Shown piece after piece: positions 32,571 to 40,870 of a stretch of 44,553 nt of DNA. Below the pieces are notes generated by a model. It did not search any database. It was given only the letters and a program-made list of their open reading frames with translations, and was not told the DNA's origin. The stretch's first letter is position 1. Each line of letters begins with the position of its first letter. The translations under genes were made by a program, and so were the position numbers. Source of the stretch: an uncultured Clostridia bacterium (lineage in GTDB: Bacteria; Bacillota; Clostridia; Oscillospirales; CAG-272); contig CANRKP010000014.1 of assembly GCA_947631245.1 (NCBI GenBank), positions 1 to 44,553 of the forward strand. Reading direction: 5' to 3'.

Positions 32571-32603
32571 AATCGGACGCATACATGTGCGCCCGATTTT
32601 TTT
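32569..32603. terminator. Terminator between two-component operon and proA
   Basis: Stem 32569-32576 with 32593-32600 (AAAATCGG), one mismatch, then 32578-32581 with 32588-32591, 6-base loop. The T run on the plus strand and A-rich start make it usable both ways. It overlaps the proA stop codon. Confidence 0.85.
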
Positions 32604-33849
32604 ACTGCCTTATTTGTCCTTTTCCCTCGACGACATATTTATACGACGTTATTTCGCGCAGACCGAGCGGACCGCGCGCGTGCATCTTCTGCGTCGATAT
32701 GCCTATCTCCGCGCCGAAGCCGAATTCAAATCCGTCCGTGAACCTCGTCGACGCGTTGACGTTTACGACGGCGGCGTCGACTTCCCTGACGAATTTTTCG
32801 GCGGCGCGCGTGTCGTTTGTGATTATCGCTTCCGTGTGCCCCGTGCCGTATTTTTTGATATGCTCGACGGCTCCGTCGACATCGGAGACGAGCGCCGCCG
32901 CCATATCGAGCGAGAGGTATTCCTCCGCAAAGTCGCGCTCACCTGCCGGTACGGCGTCGGGAACGAGCGCGCAGACCTCCGGCGTGCCGTGTATCGTGAC
33001 GCCCGCGTCCGACAGCGCGCGGCACAGAGAAACAAGAAGGTCTTCCCTTTCCCTGTGGACGAGAAGTGTTTCCGCGGCGTTGCAGACAGAAGGGCGCTGC
33101 GTCTTTGCGTTTATTACGATATCTCTTGCCATCTTCAAGTCCGCGTCACGGTCGACATAGATGTGGCAGTTGCCGACGCCCGTCTCGAGCACGGGAACGC
33201 GGCTCTCCTCCGTCACGCGGCGAATAAGCCCCGCACCTCCCCTCGGGATCACGAGGTCGAGCCCGCCCCTCTGCGATATCATCTCAGCGACCGCGTCATG
33301 CGACGCGCTCTCGATTAGGCAGACCGAATCCTTCGGCAGCCCCGCCTCGGAAACGGCGTCCCTTATGACCGATGCAAGCGCCTTGTTGGAGGATATGGCG
33401 CTGCTGCTCCCGCGCAGAACGCAGGCGGAGCCCGCCTTCAGTGAAAGGACTGCGGCGTCGACGGTGACGTTCGGACGCGCCTCGTATATCATGCCTATGA
33501 CGCCGAGCGGCACGCGCACCTTTTTTATGTGCAGCCCGTTCGGTCTTTCGAATTCCTCTATTATCTCTCCTATCGGGTCGGGGAGAGCGGCGACCTGCCG
33601 CACGCCCTCGGCTGCCGAAAGCAGCCTCTTTTCGTCAAGGCGCAGTCTGTCCGTCATCTGCTCCGTCATCATGCGTTCTGTTGCCTCGCGGACGTCGAAT
33701 GCGTTCTGAGACAGTATCTCGTCCTGCCTTTTTATAAGCGCGTCGGCAATGCGGAGTAGCGCCTCGTTTTTGCTTTCGGTTCCTGCCGAGGCGAGCCTGC
33801 GCGACGCCTCTTTCGCGGCATTTATTTTTGTTTTTATCTCGTTTTCCAT
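32602..33849 (-). CDS. proA: Glutamate-5-semialdehyde dehydrogenase (gamma-glutamyl phosphate reductase)
   Basis: Second enzyme of proline synthesis: reduces gamma-glutamyl phosphate to glutamate semialdehyde with NADPH. The protein (415 aa) is full length. VPLGVIGMIYEARPNVTVDAA and LKAGSACVLRGSSSA are family blocks, and the catalytic Cys228 sits in ETGVGNCHIYVD. NVNASTRFTDGFEFGFGAEIGIST marks the C-terminal region. It starts 7 bases after proB, so the two enzymes, which channel a labile intermediate, are co-translated. Confidence 0.96.
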   Translation of the reverse strand: MENEIKTKINAAKEASRRLASAGTESKNEALLRIADALIKRQDEILSQNAFDVREATERMMTEQMTDRLRLDEKRLLSAAEGVRQVAALPDPIGEIIEEFERPNGLHIKKVRVPLGVIGMIYEARPNVTVDAAVLSLKAGSACVLRGSSSAISSNKALASVIRDAVSEAGLPKDSVCLIESASHDAVAEMISQRGGLDLVIPRGGAGLIRRVTEESRVPVLETGVGNCHIYVDRDADLKMARDIVINAKTQRPSVCNAAETLLVHREREDLLVSLCRALSDAGVTIHGTPEVCALVPDAVPAGERDFAEEYLSLDMAAALVSDVDGAVEHIKKYGTGHTEAIITNDTRAAEKFVREVDAAVVNVNASTRFTDGFEFGFGAEIGISTQKMHARGPLGLREITSYKYVVEGKGQIRQ

Positions 33850-33856
33850 CTTAACC

Positions 33857-34939
33857 TCACATATCTTCTATCGAAAGCGTCGTCAGCACGAGGTCGTCCT
33901 TATGTATCGCGATGCCGCCGTTCTTTGCAGCCATAGCCGCGCGCGGCATCCTCGCGATGCCTCGCCCTATCGGCTTATGATCGCCAGAGGTGAAAACGGT
34001 CACGACGTCGCCCTCGTCAAAATCGCCCTCGACCGCCGCTATCCCCGCAGAAAGAAGGCTGCCGCCGCGGTTGACGACGGCGTCCGCGGCGCCCCTGTCA
34101 ATAAAGATGTTGCCGCGGCTCGGCGCGTAAAACGCCGTCCACTGCTGTTTTGTCCTGAGGCTGCCGTCCGCGGTGAAAAGCGTTCCCCTCGCCTCGCCCG
34201 CAACGGCTTTTTTTATTACGTCCTCTATCTTCGACGACGTGATGAGCACGGGCGTTCCCGCCCTTGTCGCAAGGGCGGCGCCGCGCAGCTTCGTTATCAT
34301 GCCGCCCGTACCGTTCGCGCTCCCCGCCGCGCCCGCGTATGCCTCGATCTCGGGCGTTATCCTGTCGACCTTGTCTATGTGCACGGCGTCAGCTTTTTTC
34401 GACGGGTCCTTTGTGTAAAGCCCGTCCGTGTCTGTAAGTATTATGAGCAGATCGGCGTGCATCATCGCCGCGACCTGCGCCGAGAGCGTGTCGTTGTCGC
34501 CGACGCGGAGCTCATCGACGGCGACCGTGTCGTTTTCGTTTACGACCGGAACGGCTCCCCTCGCTATCAGGAGCTCGAGCGCCGAGAAGGCGTTTTTGTA
34601 CCGCCTTCTGTCCGTGAAGTCGTCGCGGGTCAGGAGCACCTGCGCCGAAACATACCCGCGGTCGGAGAGATATTTTGTGTACTCCTCCATCAAAAGCCCC
34701 TGACCGACTGCGGCAGACGCCTGCTTTGCCGAAACTCCCGACGGGCGGGACGCGTATCCGAGCGCGTGGAACCCCGCCGCTATCGAGCCTGACGTGACGA
34801 TGACAACGTCGTCACCCGCGTCGCGCACGTCTGCGACCTGCCCGACGAGGCGGGAGAGCTTCTCAGTATCGAGCCTGCCGTCGCCGTCAGTCAGCGAGCT
34901 CGTTCCGATTTTGATGATATATAGCCTCTTACCGCTCAT
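33857..34939 (-). CDS. proB: Glutamate 5-kinase
   Basis: First enzyme of proline synthesis: ATP-dependent phosphorylation of glutamate, normally feedback-inhibited by proline. The protein (360 aa) has the amino acid kinase domain (IIKIGTSSLTDGDGR at the start, VTSGSIAAG, NENDTVAVDELRVGDNDTLSA, LTDTDGLYT, GGMITKLRGA) and a C-terminal PUA domain (about 275-355), the long form of the enzyme. It overlaps the end of the nicotinamidase gene by 11 bases. Confidence 0.96.
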   Translation of the reverse strand: MSGKRLYIIKIGTSSLTDGDGRLDTEKLSRLVGQVADVRDAGDDVVIVTSGSIAAGFHALGYASRPSGVSAKQASAAVGQGLLMEEYTKYLSDRGYVSAQVLLTRDDFTDRRRYKNAFSALELLIARGAVPVVNENDTVAVDELRVGDNDTLSAQVAAMMHADLLIILTDTDGLYTKDPSKKADAVHIDKVDRITPEIEAYAGAAGSANGTGGMITKLRGAALATRAGTPVLITSSKIEDVIKKAVAGEARGTLFTADGSLRTKQQWTAFYAPSRGNIFIDRGAADAVVNRGGSLLSAGIAAVEGDFDEGDVVTVFTSGDHKPIGRGIARMPRAAMAAKNGGIAIHKDDLVLTTLSIEDM

Positions 34940-35453
34940 CGTTTATTATTCCTATCTGGCACGCCTCCATCGCGGAGAGCGCGTTTTTGTGGCTGTTTTG
35001 CGTAACACCCGCGCAGCATGAGGCGTCGACATATACGTCCGCCTCGGGCAGCGCCGCCTTTGCTATCATCGCGTTTGAAATGACGCAAATGTCGGTGCAG
35101 AGCCCGACAAGCGTCACATCGTCATAATTATTTTCGCGGAGCATATCTGCAAGCAAAAGCGAGCCGAAAGACGGCTTTTCCATAATAACTCCCCTGCCCG
35201 CGCGCGCCGCCTCGATCTCGGGTGCGAGCTTATGTCCGTGCTCCCCTTTGATGCAGTGGCGCACCGGCAGATGCCTGCCCTCGTTCGTTTCGAGGTATCC
35301 CTCCCCGTGCGTGTCAAGGGTAAAGACGAGCTCGCCGTCCCAACCGCGTATCTTTTCGGCAACGCGGGGCACGATGGCAAGCGCCTCGGCGCTCCCGAGA
35401 GAGCCGTCAATAAAATCGTTCTGCATATCAACGACGATGAGAAGTTTTTTCAT
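34929..35453 (-). CDS. Nicotinamidase / isochorismatase-family hydrolase
   Basis: The protein (174 aa) most likely hydrolyses nicotinamide to nicotinate in the NAD salvage route. The catalytic triad is visible: Asp9 (VVDMQNDF), Lys93 (MEKPSFG) and Cys123 (LCTDICV); Asp47 and His49 (TLDTHG) and His61 (EGRHLP) fit the metal site of PncA. I use the ATG at 35453 (MKKLLIVVDMQ); a longer form adds 20 residues without similarity. Being the first gene of an operon with proB and proA is unusual and has no clear metabolic reason, other than the NADPH demand of ProA. Confidence 0.9.
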   Translation of the reverse strand: MKKLLIVVDMQNDFIDGSLGSAEALAIVPRVAEKIRGWDGELVFTLDTHGEGYLETNEGRHLPVRHCIKGEHGHKLAPEIEAARAGRGVIMEKPSFGSLLLADMLRENNYDDVTLVGLCTDICVISNAMIAKAALPEADVYVDASCCAGVTQNSHKNALSAMEACQIGIINDER

Positions 35454-35553
35454 AATAACCGCCGGCCTTTCTCCGCTTCGGCGCCCGGGACACGGGCGGA
35501 GGATACTCCGCATTCAGTCTTATGTCCCGTGCGTCCGCAGATATGATGCTTCA

Positions 35554-35582
35554 ATTATATATCGTGTCGGCGAAAAGGTCAA
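35554..35582 (-). promoter_or_regulatory. Promoter of the nicotinamidase-proB-proA operon
   Basis: On the minus strand TTGACC (35582-35577), 17-base spacer, TATAAT (35559-35554). The leader is about 94 bases and contains two small hairpins that share bases (35482-35498 and 35496-35511), so they exclude each other. Confidence 0.82.
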
Positions 35583-35587
35583 GGGCT

Positions 35588-36880
35588 CTATACATTTGCG
35601 TCTTTCATCGCGGGTCCGTCGATCAGCTTGCCCCGCTCGCCGAAGCGCGAACCGTGGCACGGGCAGTCCCATGTGTGTTCCGCCACATTCCATGTGAGCG
35701 CGCACCCGAGGTGCGGGCAGCGCCTTGTTTGCGGCACCGCAAAATTTAAAACGGTCTCCCCCGCGTTTTTGAAAAGCTGTGCCGACATCATGCTCCGTCC
35801 GGGGTCAAACAGCGCCGAATACTCGTTTTTTCGCCCTAAAACAGCATCCGTCAGTATTTCCGCGCTGACCATAGAGCTCGTCATTCCCCAAAGATTGAAG
35901 CCGGTCGCAACGTAAACATTTTTCATTTTGGGGCTGTATCTTCCGATATAAGGGACGCCGTCAAGGCTCACACAGTCCTGATTTGCCCATGCCGCGGCCT
36001 CCTTTGCCTCGGGATAATATTTTTTCGCAAACGCGCGCACAGGCGCAAATCCTTGCCCCTGTCCCACTCTTTCGGTGCCGCCGCCGATGAGAAGCATATC
36101 CTTATACGAGCGCAGAAAGAACCCGCCCTTGTCAAGATTGTCGACGGTGCAGCCGAGCGGCTTTTGCTCTTTCAATGCTATGACATATGAGCGCTCCTGA
36201 TACAGCTTTGCAAAAAACAGTCCACGCCCGTTGTAAAACGGAAAATGCGTGGCGACGACGACGGCGTCGGCACGGATGCGCCCCCTGTCCGTCACGGCAG
36301 TCGTGCCCTCGAGCTTTTTCACGAACGTATTCTCGTATATTTCAAGCTCCGCGGACGCGTTATAAAGGAATTTGAGCGGATGAAACTGCGCCATATCGGG
36401 AAACCTTACGGCCGTGACCCGAAACGGGAGCGGCACGTCGTTTGTGAGTTCGGCAGGAAAGCCGAGCGAGCGGACGGCGTTCACCTCTTTTTTCAGGCGC
36501 TCCGCTTCCTTTGTCGTATACATGACCGACGGCACCTTTTCAAAACTGCACGGGTATTTTGCCGACAGCCTCTCAAAGCTCCCTACGGCATTCAGATTTG
36601 CGTCGAGATAAAGCCTCGCCTTCTTCTCGCTGAACTTCTTTATCAGGTCCGAATAAAGCGTGTCGTGCTGTGCCGTTATGACCGCCGTCGTCCCCTTTGT
36701 AATACCGCCGCCAACGCGCTTTGCCTCAACGAGTACGGTGTCGACACCCGCCTCCTTCAGCTTCAGCGCCGTCAGTATTCCCGCCATGCCGCCTCCGATA
36801 ACGAGTACGCCCGTCCTTTTGTCCCCGTCAAGCGAGGGAAACTTCGGCGGCGTCAGCCCCTGTTCCCATAAATATTCCAT
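35588..36880 (-). CDS. FAD-dependent oxidoreductase with C-terminal Rieske domain (YhfW type)
   Basis: The protein (430 aa from the ATG at 36880) joins a D-amino-acid-oxidase-like FAD domain to a Rieske [2Fe-2S] domain. VLVIGGGMAGILTALKL (25-41) is the FAD-binding Rossmann motif, and IGGGTERVG and YIGRYSPKMKNVYVATGFNLWGMT are the usual later blocks. The Rieske ligands are Cys388 and His390 (CPHLGC) and Cys406 and His409 (CPCHGS), with Cys393 and Cys408 placed for the stabilising disulfide. Bacillus YhfW has the same layout; its reaction is not established. The upstream ATG at 36901 lacks a ribosome site, while CGGAGG (36893-36898) lies before 36880. Confidence 0.92.
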   Translation of the reverse strand: MEYLWEQGLTPPKFPSLDGDKRTGVLVIGGGMAGILTALKLKEAGVDTVLVEAKRVGGGITKGTTAVITAQHDTLYSDLIKKFSEKKARLYLDANLNAVGSFERLSAKYPCSFEKVPSVMYTTKEAERLKKEVNAVRSLGFPAELTNDVPLPFRVTAVRFPDMAQFHPLKFLYNASAELEIYENTFVKKLEGTTAVTDRGRIRADAVVVATHFPFYNGRGLFFAKLYQERSYVIALKEQKPLGCTVDNLDKGGFFLRSYKDMLLIGGGTERVGQGQGFAPVRAFAKKYYPEAKEAAAWANQDCVSLDGVPYIGRYSPKMKNVYVATGFNLWGMTSSMVSAEILTDAVLGRKNEYSALFDPGRSMMSAQLFKNAGETVLNFAVPQTRRCPHLGCALTWNVAEHTWDCPCHGSRFGERGKLIDGPAMKDANV

Positions 36881-36956
36881 AATGATTATGATCCTCCGCA
36901 TCGTTTCATATCTTTACCGTTGGTATTATCCCCTCAATTTTTGGATATGATGCGGC

Positions 36957-36991
36957 AAAAAGTCGGATGCGCGGCGCGCATCCGACTTTTT
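36957..36991 (-). terminator. Terminator after the EPxET-repeat protein gene
   Basis: A perfect 16-bp stem (36957-36972 with 36976-36991, core GTCGGATGCGC) with a 3-base loop and A/T ends, 9 bases after the stop on the minus strand. Confidence 0.9.
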
Positions 36992-37000
36992 CGTTATTTT

Positions 37001-39622
37001 TTATTCTTCGGGCACGTTTTTGTTTTCCGGCGTGCTTGATGTTGTTTCGTCGGCTGCCGTGGATTCGCCGCCATCGGGCTCCGTCGTCTCAGGTTCTGTC
37101 TCCTCGGGCTCCGTTGTCTCAGGCTCGGTCACCTCGGGTTCGGTCACCTCGGGCTCCGTCGTCTCAGGCTCGGTCTCCTTGGGCTCAGTCTCCTTGGGCT
37201 TCGTTTCCTTGGGCTCCGTCTCCTTAGGCTCCGTCTCCTTCGGTTCGGTCTCCTTTGGCTTCGTCTCCTTCGGCTCGGTTTCCTCAGGCTCCGTCTCATC
37301 GGGTTCCGTTTCCTTCGGCTCCGTCTCCTCAGGTTCGGTCTCGCTCGGCTCGGTCGCGTCGGAAGAAGTGCTTCCAGGCTCCGCCGTTATGTCGCTTGCA
37401 GAAGTCGTACCTCCTGCGGTCGTGCCGTATCCCTGTGCCGCCTCGCCGACCTTCTTTCCGAAATGTCCGCAGATGAGGATGATTATTACCATCAGTATTA
37501 TCGAGCCGACAATAACGGCGCCGCACACGAACGGCACGGGATCCTTTGAAACGGCGGCGAGAAATTTATTCTTCTTAGGCATGGCACAGCCCTCCCATAT
37601 CTTTTCAACAGTCCTTAAAAGCACGGCGCTTCCGACCGCAGCCGTCGGCGCGGTGTAAAAAACGGTCGGTCCATCGCTTCCCGCGAATGCGGCGGCTCCG
37701 GCACCGTCAACGCGCTTTTTCAGCATCTCGCCGAGCTTTTTGTCATATTCGGCTATCCGCTGCGCGTCCGCGGTGTCAAACGCGTGCCTGTATGTACTTA
37801 TGAGCTTCACGGTATCGGGGAAAAGCGTGCTCTCCGCGTCATAGGCGGCGAGCAGCAAGGCTGCCGTCCATGCGTCGTATGAAGCCGCCCTTGCCGCGAC
37901 ATCGTACATCCTCCCCGGAGTATGCATGAACGTCGCAAAGACCTTGTCGTTCCCGTACAGGACCGTGTCTCCCGCGATGACGGCGTATTTCGCCGCCTGA
38001 GCGTTCACGAGCTCGGGATAGTCGCGGAACTGAACGTCGACCGCAAGGATGAGCTCCGCGAGCTCAAAAATATTTCTGCTGTCGAGCTTGTCGCGGATAT
38101 TGGACAGATTGGTCACCGCGCTTTCGTCCACGTCTATATTATGGACAGGCGCGCCGTAAATACTCTCGCATTTCTTCTCATGGTCGGAGAGCATTGCGTA
38201 AAATTCGTCAACGGCGGCGTCGGTCAGCGCGCCGACGTCCGCGATCCCCTTTGACTCGCACGTCTTTTCTATCGCGGACAGAAGCATGTTCATGCGTCCG
38301 ACCGTTATTATCCGTTCGGGGTCGACGGAGAACGCCTCGTCGAGCTTGTCGAAAACGGCGCTCTTGGCGGCAAAATACTCACTCGTTCTTGCACGGAGCT
38401 GGTCGTAAACGTGCTCGACCGCCGCATAAAAGCACTCGCGGTACGGCGCGCGGTCAGGGTCGCCGGCGCCCGCCCTTGCGGACACGGCTTCTCTTATGCG
38501 CGTCAGCGCCTCGTCGTCGAGAGTAATTCTTCCGACGGCGCGGCGGAACACAAGCGAAATGTATTTTTCCGCGTACTCGTTATACAGCCACAGCTTTTTT
38601 ATCGTGACCGAGGACTCTTCAAGCACCCTTGACGGCATGATGATGTCCTCTGTCGAGCCGACACGGAAGATCTCCCTGTCAGCCACGGCCTCAGTACCGT
38701 AATTTTTACCGACAAGCTCCGATATAAACGGAGGTATGGTCTCAAGAGAAGGCAGCGGGCACGCGGCGAGATGCGCGTTCAGGAGCCTTTCGGCAGCGCC
38801 GGCGTCGCCCCTGTACGCCTCCCAAAAGTCAAGCAGCTTTTTTGACTGAAAACCTCCGCTCAAAGTCTCGAACCACATGAAGAACTTGTGTCTCTCTTCA
38901 TCCGTCATGCCGACGATGCCGTCCGAAACTTCGTCAAACCTCGTGCCGGCGAGCTGTGACGCGTCAGCGTCTGCAATATTCACATACAGCTCGCCCGGGT
39001 CTGCGAGCATGTCTTTCTTCACTATGCGGAAACGAAGTCCCGTCACGGCAGGTTCATCGTCTGCGCCGACAAGGAACGAGCATAGCGCCCTGCATGACGG
39101 AGGCATATATCTCATGACGTATTCCGCGAGCAGTCTGCCGTATGCGACGCTGTACGCGTCGTCGGGGACGATGAGCGCGAGCTTGTCTCCGCTGAATATG
39201 TGTGAGATGACGGCGGAGGTCACACGCTTGTCGAGAAAGTATTTCTCGGAATATGACAAAAGCTGTTCGTCGGGCTCCGCAGCTGAAAGCGCGGTCTCTT
39301 CCGAACGAAGGATACGAAGCTCTTTATCACCTATAAAGCGTGTGAAAAGGTCGTTTTTAAACGATTCCGAGCCAAAATATTCCGGTGTCGCGTCTCTGCT
39401 TACGCCATGGACAAAATACGCCCCGTAAGGGTCGTCCTTATCGTTTTTCGCGCGGAAAAATATCGCGTGCGTTCCGTTTAAGCCCGGGGCGATATAGCCG
39501 AAGACGTCGATATTTCCCTTTAGAGAAAGACGCTCCGCCAGGCGCTCCGCAACGGCTCCTCTCCCATCGGAATATAAAAGCTCGTGTCCTCCGGCGCTGT
39601 CCTTTGCAAAAATAAACTGCAT
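37001..39622 (-). CDS. Large single-pass membrane protein with EPxET pentapeptide tail, unknown function
   Basis: The protein (873 aa) has no signal peptide. Residues 1-695 form a large, apparently soluble domain beginning MQFIFAKDSAGGHELLYSDG, with LLAEYVMRYMPPSCRALCSFLVG near 180. One membrane segment lies at about 697-718 (hydrophobic, then GKK), followed by a Gly/Ser/Thr linker and about 18 EPxET-type pentapeptides (about 758-847). By the positive-inside rule the big domain is cytoplasmic and the repeats face outside. The N-terminal part faintly recalls GAP1-N type domains of GTPase-linked bacterial conflict proteins, but I cannot confirm that. GGAAGGG precedes the ATG. It is transcribed alone. 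Confidence 0.85.
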   Translation of the reverse strand: MQFIFAKDSAGGHELLYSDGRGAVAERLAERLSLKGNIDVFGYIAPGLNGTHAIFFRAKNDKDDPYGAYFVHGVSRDATPEYFGSESFKNDLFTRFIGDKELRILRSEETALSAAEPDEQLLSYSEKYFLDKRVTSAVISHIFSGDKLALIVPDDAYSVAYGRLLAEYVMRYMPPSCRALCSFLVGADDEPAVTGLRFRIVKKDMLADPGELYVNIADADASQLAGTRFDEVSDGIVGMTDEERHKFFMWFETLSGGFQSKKLLDFWEAYRGDAGAAERLLNAHLAACPLPSLETIPPFISELVGKNYGTEAVADREIFRVGSTEDIIMPSRVLEESSVTIKKLWLYNEYAEKYISLVFRRAVGRITLDDEALTRIREAVSARAGAGDPDRAPYRECFYAAVEHVYDQLRARTSEYFAAKSAVFDKLDEAFSVDPERIITVGRMNMLLSAIEKTCESKGIADVGALTDAAVDEFYAMLSDHEKKCESIYGAPVHNIDVDESAVTNLSNIRDKLDSRNIFELAELILAVDVQFRDYPELVNAQAAKYAVIAGDTVLYGNDKVFATFMHTPGRMYDVAARAASYDAWTAALLLAAYDAESTLFPDTVKLISTYRHAFDTADAQRIAEYDKKLGEMLKKRVDGAGAAAFAGSDGPTVFYTAPTAAVGSAVLLRTVEKIWEGCAMPKKNKFLAAVSKDPVPFVCGAVIVGSIILMVIIILICGHFGKKVGEAAQGYGTTAGGTTSASDITAEPGSTSSDATEPSETEPEETEPKETEPDETEPEETEPKETKPKETEPKETEPKETEPKETKPKETEPKETEPETTEPEVTEPEVTEPETTEPEETEPETTEPDGGESTAADETTSSTPENKNVPEE
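37082..37351 (-). repeat. 15-bp tandem repeats encoding about 18 EPxET pentapeptides
   Basis: About 18 consecutive 15-bp units encode EPKET, EPEET, EPDET, KPKET, EPETT and EPEVT variants without interruption. Units in the middle (EPKET/KPKET) are the most alike in DNA, suggesting recent expansion; the ends have drifted. Changes in copy number keep the reading frame. Confidence 0.92.
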
Positions 39623-39740
39623 TATGAATACCCTTCCTTTCGGGCGCGGAACCTTTGCGGCTCAGCGTCGTATGAAACAAATCCACAGCCGCGCACCGGC
39701 ACGGCGGCATCGAAAACAACAATATTTTTTCCGAATAATA

Positions 39741-39769
39741 ATGATACCACTTAAATTGCAAAAAGTCAA
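39741..39769 (-). promoter_or_regulatory. Promoter of the EPxET-repeat protein gene
   Basis: On the minus strand TTGACT (39769-39764), 17-base spacer, TATCAT (39746-39741). Leader of about 112 bases before the ATG at 39622. Confidence 0.72.
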
Positions 39770-39822
39770 TACGGCAAAGGCTGTCAGTCAGCGCCGCCTC
39801 CGCCTTTTCATCCGATCCTATC

Positions 39823-40692
39823 TCATCCCCTGCGCCTGAACGCGGACGGGGAGAGCCCCTCAGTTCTTCTGAATACCGCGCAGAAGTAGCTGACGTCGCA
39901 GAATCCCGACGCCGCGGCGACATCCTTTATCTTCATACCGCGTTCGCGAAGGAGCAGCGTTTTCGCGCGCTCGGTCCGCACGCCGTTTACATATTCCGTA
40001 ACCGTGCGCGAGGTCAGAGACTTAAATAGGACGCAGAGGTGCTGCGGGGTGACGCCCGCGACTTCCGCCAGAACGTCAAGCCCGAGCGGTTCTTTGTAAT
40101 GCTCGTCGATATAGCGGAACACAGGTCTAAGCCTGTCCGCCCTGTCCGCGATAGAAGCCCCCTGCTTTCTGAACGCGGAGACATATATCGCGACGAGTAT
40201 TTCATAAACAATGCCGGACGCCGCGGCATATTTCGTAGGGTCGTCCGATATCGCCGTCTCGTAGAGCCGCTCCGTCAACACGGATATGGTATGCGGTCGC
40301 GTTACGGAAAATACGCCGCCTTGCTCGGCGCCCATGACGTTTAATATAAAGTCCTCGGTCCCGATGCCCGAAAAAACGATCCAGTCGACCTCCCACGACG
40401 GGGTGACCGCGTAATATTCGTGAGGAGTATGCGGAAACAGGAGCATGCCGTACCCCTCGGGAACGCGCATGTGCCTGCCGTCCTTCCCGAGAATGAGCTC
40501 TCCGCACCCGCGGCGGCACTGTATCCACTGATAGTACGGGTACATCCACTCAGTCTCGTTTCTGCCGCCGGGCCGCCTGACGTGCTCCTGCGGATACCTG
40601 CAGCCGACGCCCGCAAAGCCGTATGGGAGCCGCCCGCCGACCTCGTCCGCCACTGGAAAAAACATCATCTTCTTTTTTGTATCGGTCACCAT
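39823..40692 (-). CDS. AraC-family transcriptional regulator (cupin sensor domain)
   Basis: The protein (289 aa from the ATG at 40692) has an N-terminal cupin-like ligand domain (GELILGKDGRHMRVPEGYGMLLFPHTPHEYYA) and two C-terminal helix-turn-helix motifs (LDVLAEVAGVTPQHLCVLFKS and IKDVAAASGFCDVSYFCAVFR). This is the usual layout of sugar-responsive AraC regulators. The first in-frame TTG/ATG candidates further upstream fall inside the predicted -35 box and are excluded. It diverges from the GH2 gene and is very probably its regulator, sensing a sugar released by that enzyme. Confidence 0.93.
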   Translation of the reverse strand: MVTDTKKKMMFFPVADEVGGRLPYGFAGVGCRYPQEHVRRPGGRNETEWMYPYYQWIQCRRGCGELILGKDGRHMRVPEGYGMLLFPHTPHEYYAVTPSWEVDWIVFSGIGTEDFILNVMGAEQGGVFSVTRPHTISVLTERLYETAISDDPTKYAAASGIVYEILVAIYVSAFRKQGASIADRADRLRPVFRYIDEHYKEPLGLDVLAEVAGVTPQHLCVLFKSLTSRTVTEYVNGVRTERAKTLLLRERGMKIKDVAAASGFCDVSYFCAVFRRTEGLSPSAFRRRG

Positions 40693-40732
40693 AATAAACG
40701 CCCCGCAATATTTTTTTACTGCACCCAAAAAA

Positions 40733-40761
40733 AGTATATCTCCCGCGATTTGCCGTGTCAA
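40733..40761 (-). promoter_or_regulatory. Promoter of the AraC-type regulator gene
   Basis: On the minus strand TTGACA (40761-40756), 17-base spacer, TATACT (40738-40733). Transcription should begin near 40726, 34 bases before the ATG. Confidence 0.85.
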
Positions 40762-40763
40762 GC

Positions 40764-40796
40764 ATATATCTTAAAATAGCAATATATTTCTTAAAA
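40764..40796. promoter_or_regulatory. Probable AraC-type operator: two 13-bp direct repeats
   Basis: 40764-40776 and 40784-40796 match in 12 of 13 bases (ATATATCTTAAAA and ATATTTCTTAAAA) at a 20-bp period, two helical turns. They fill the space between the -35 boxes of the two divergent promoters (40756-40761 and 40805-40810). That is the arrangement expected for a dimeric AraC-family protein controlling both genes. Confidence 0.72.
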
Positions 40797-40804
40797 AATT
40801 ACGG

Positions 40805-40833
40805 TTGAAAAAGGGGATTTTAAAATATATAAT
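40805..40833 (+). promoter_or_regulatory. Promoter of the GH2 lipoprotein gene
   Basis: TTGAAA (40805-40810), 17-base spacer, TATAAT (40828-40833). Transcription should begin near 40840, with GAGGAGG at 40855-40861 ahead of the ATG at 40871. Confidence 0.85.
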
Positions 40834-40870
40834 GATTAACAGAGACATAATTATGAGGAGGTTTTTCGTC

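Noticed and set aside
33749..34792. Plus-strand frame (347 codons) opposite proB
   Set aside because: Antisense shadow of a conserved enzyme; very Arg-rich and without motifs.
37082..37351. Tandem repeats as a CRISPR array
   Set aside because: Units are 15 bp, contiguous and without spacers, and code for pentapeptides in frame.
40693..40761. Upstream extension of the AraC-type regulator to 40761
   Set aside because: It would begin in the promoter's -35 box, before the transcript start.
40805..40870. Upstream extension of the GH2 protein to the TTG at 40805
   Set aside because: That TTG is the start of the -35 box; the ATG at 40871 has GAGGAGG and a proper lipoprotein signal.
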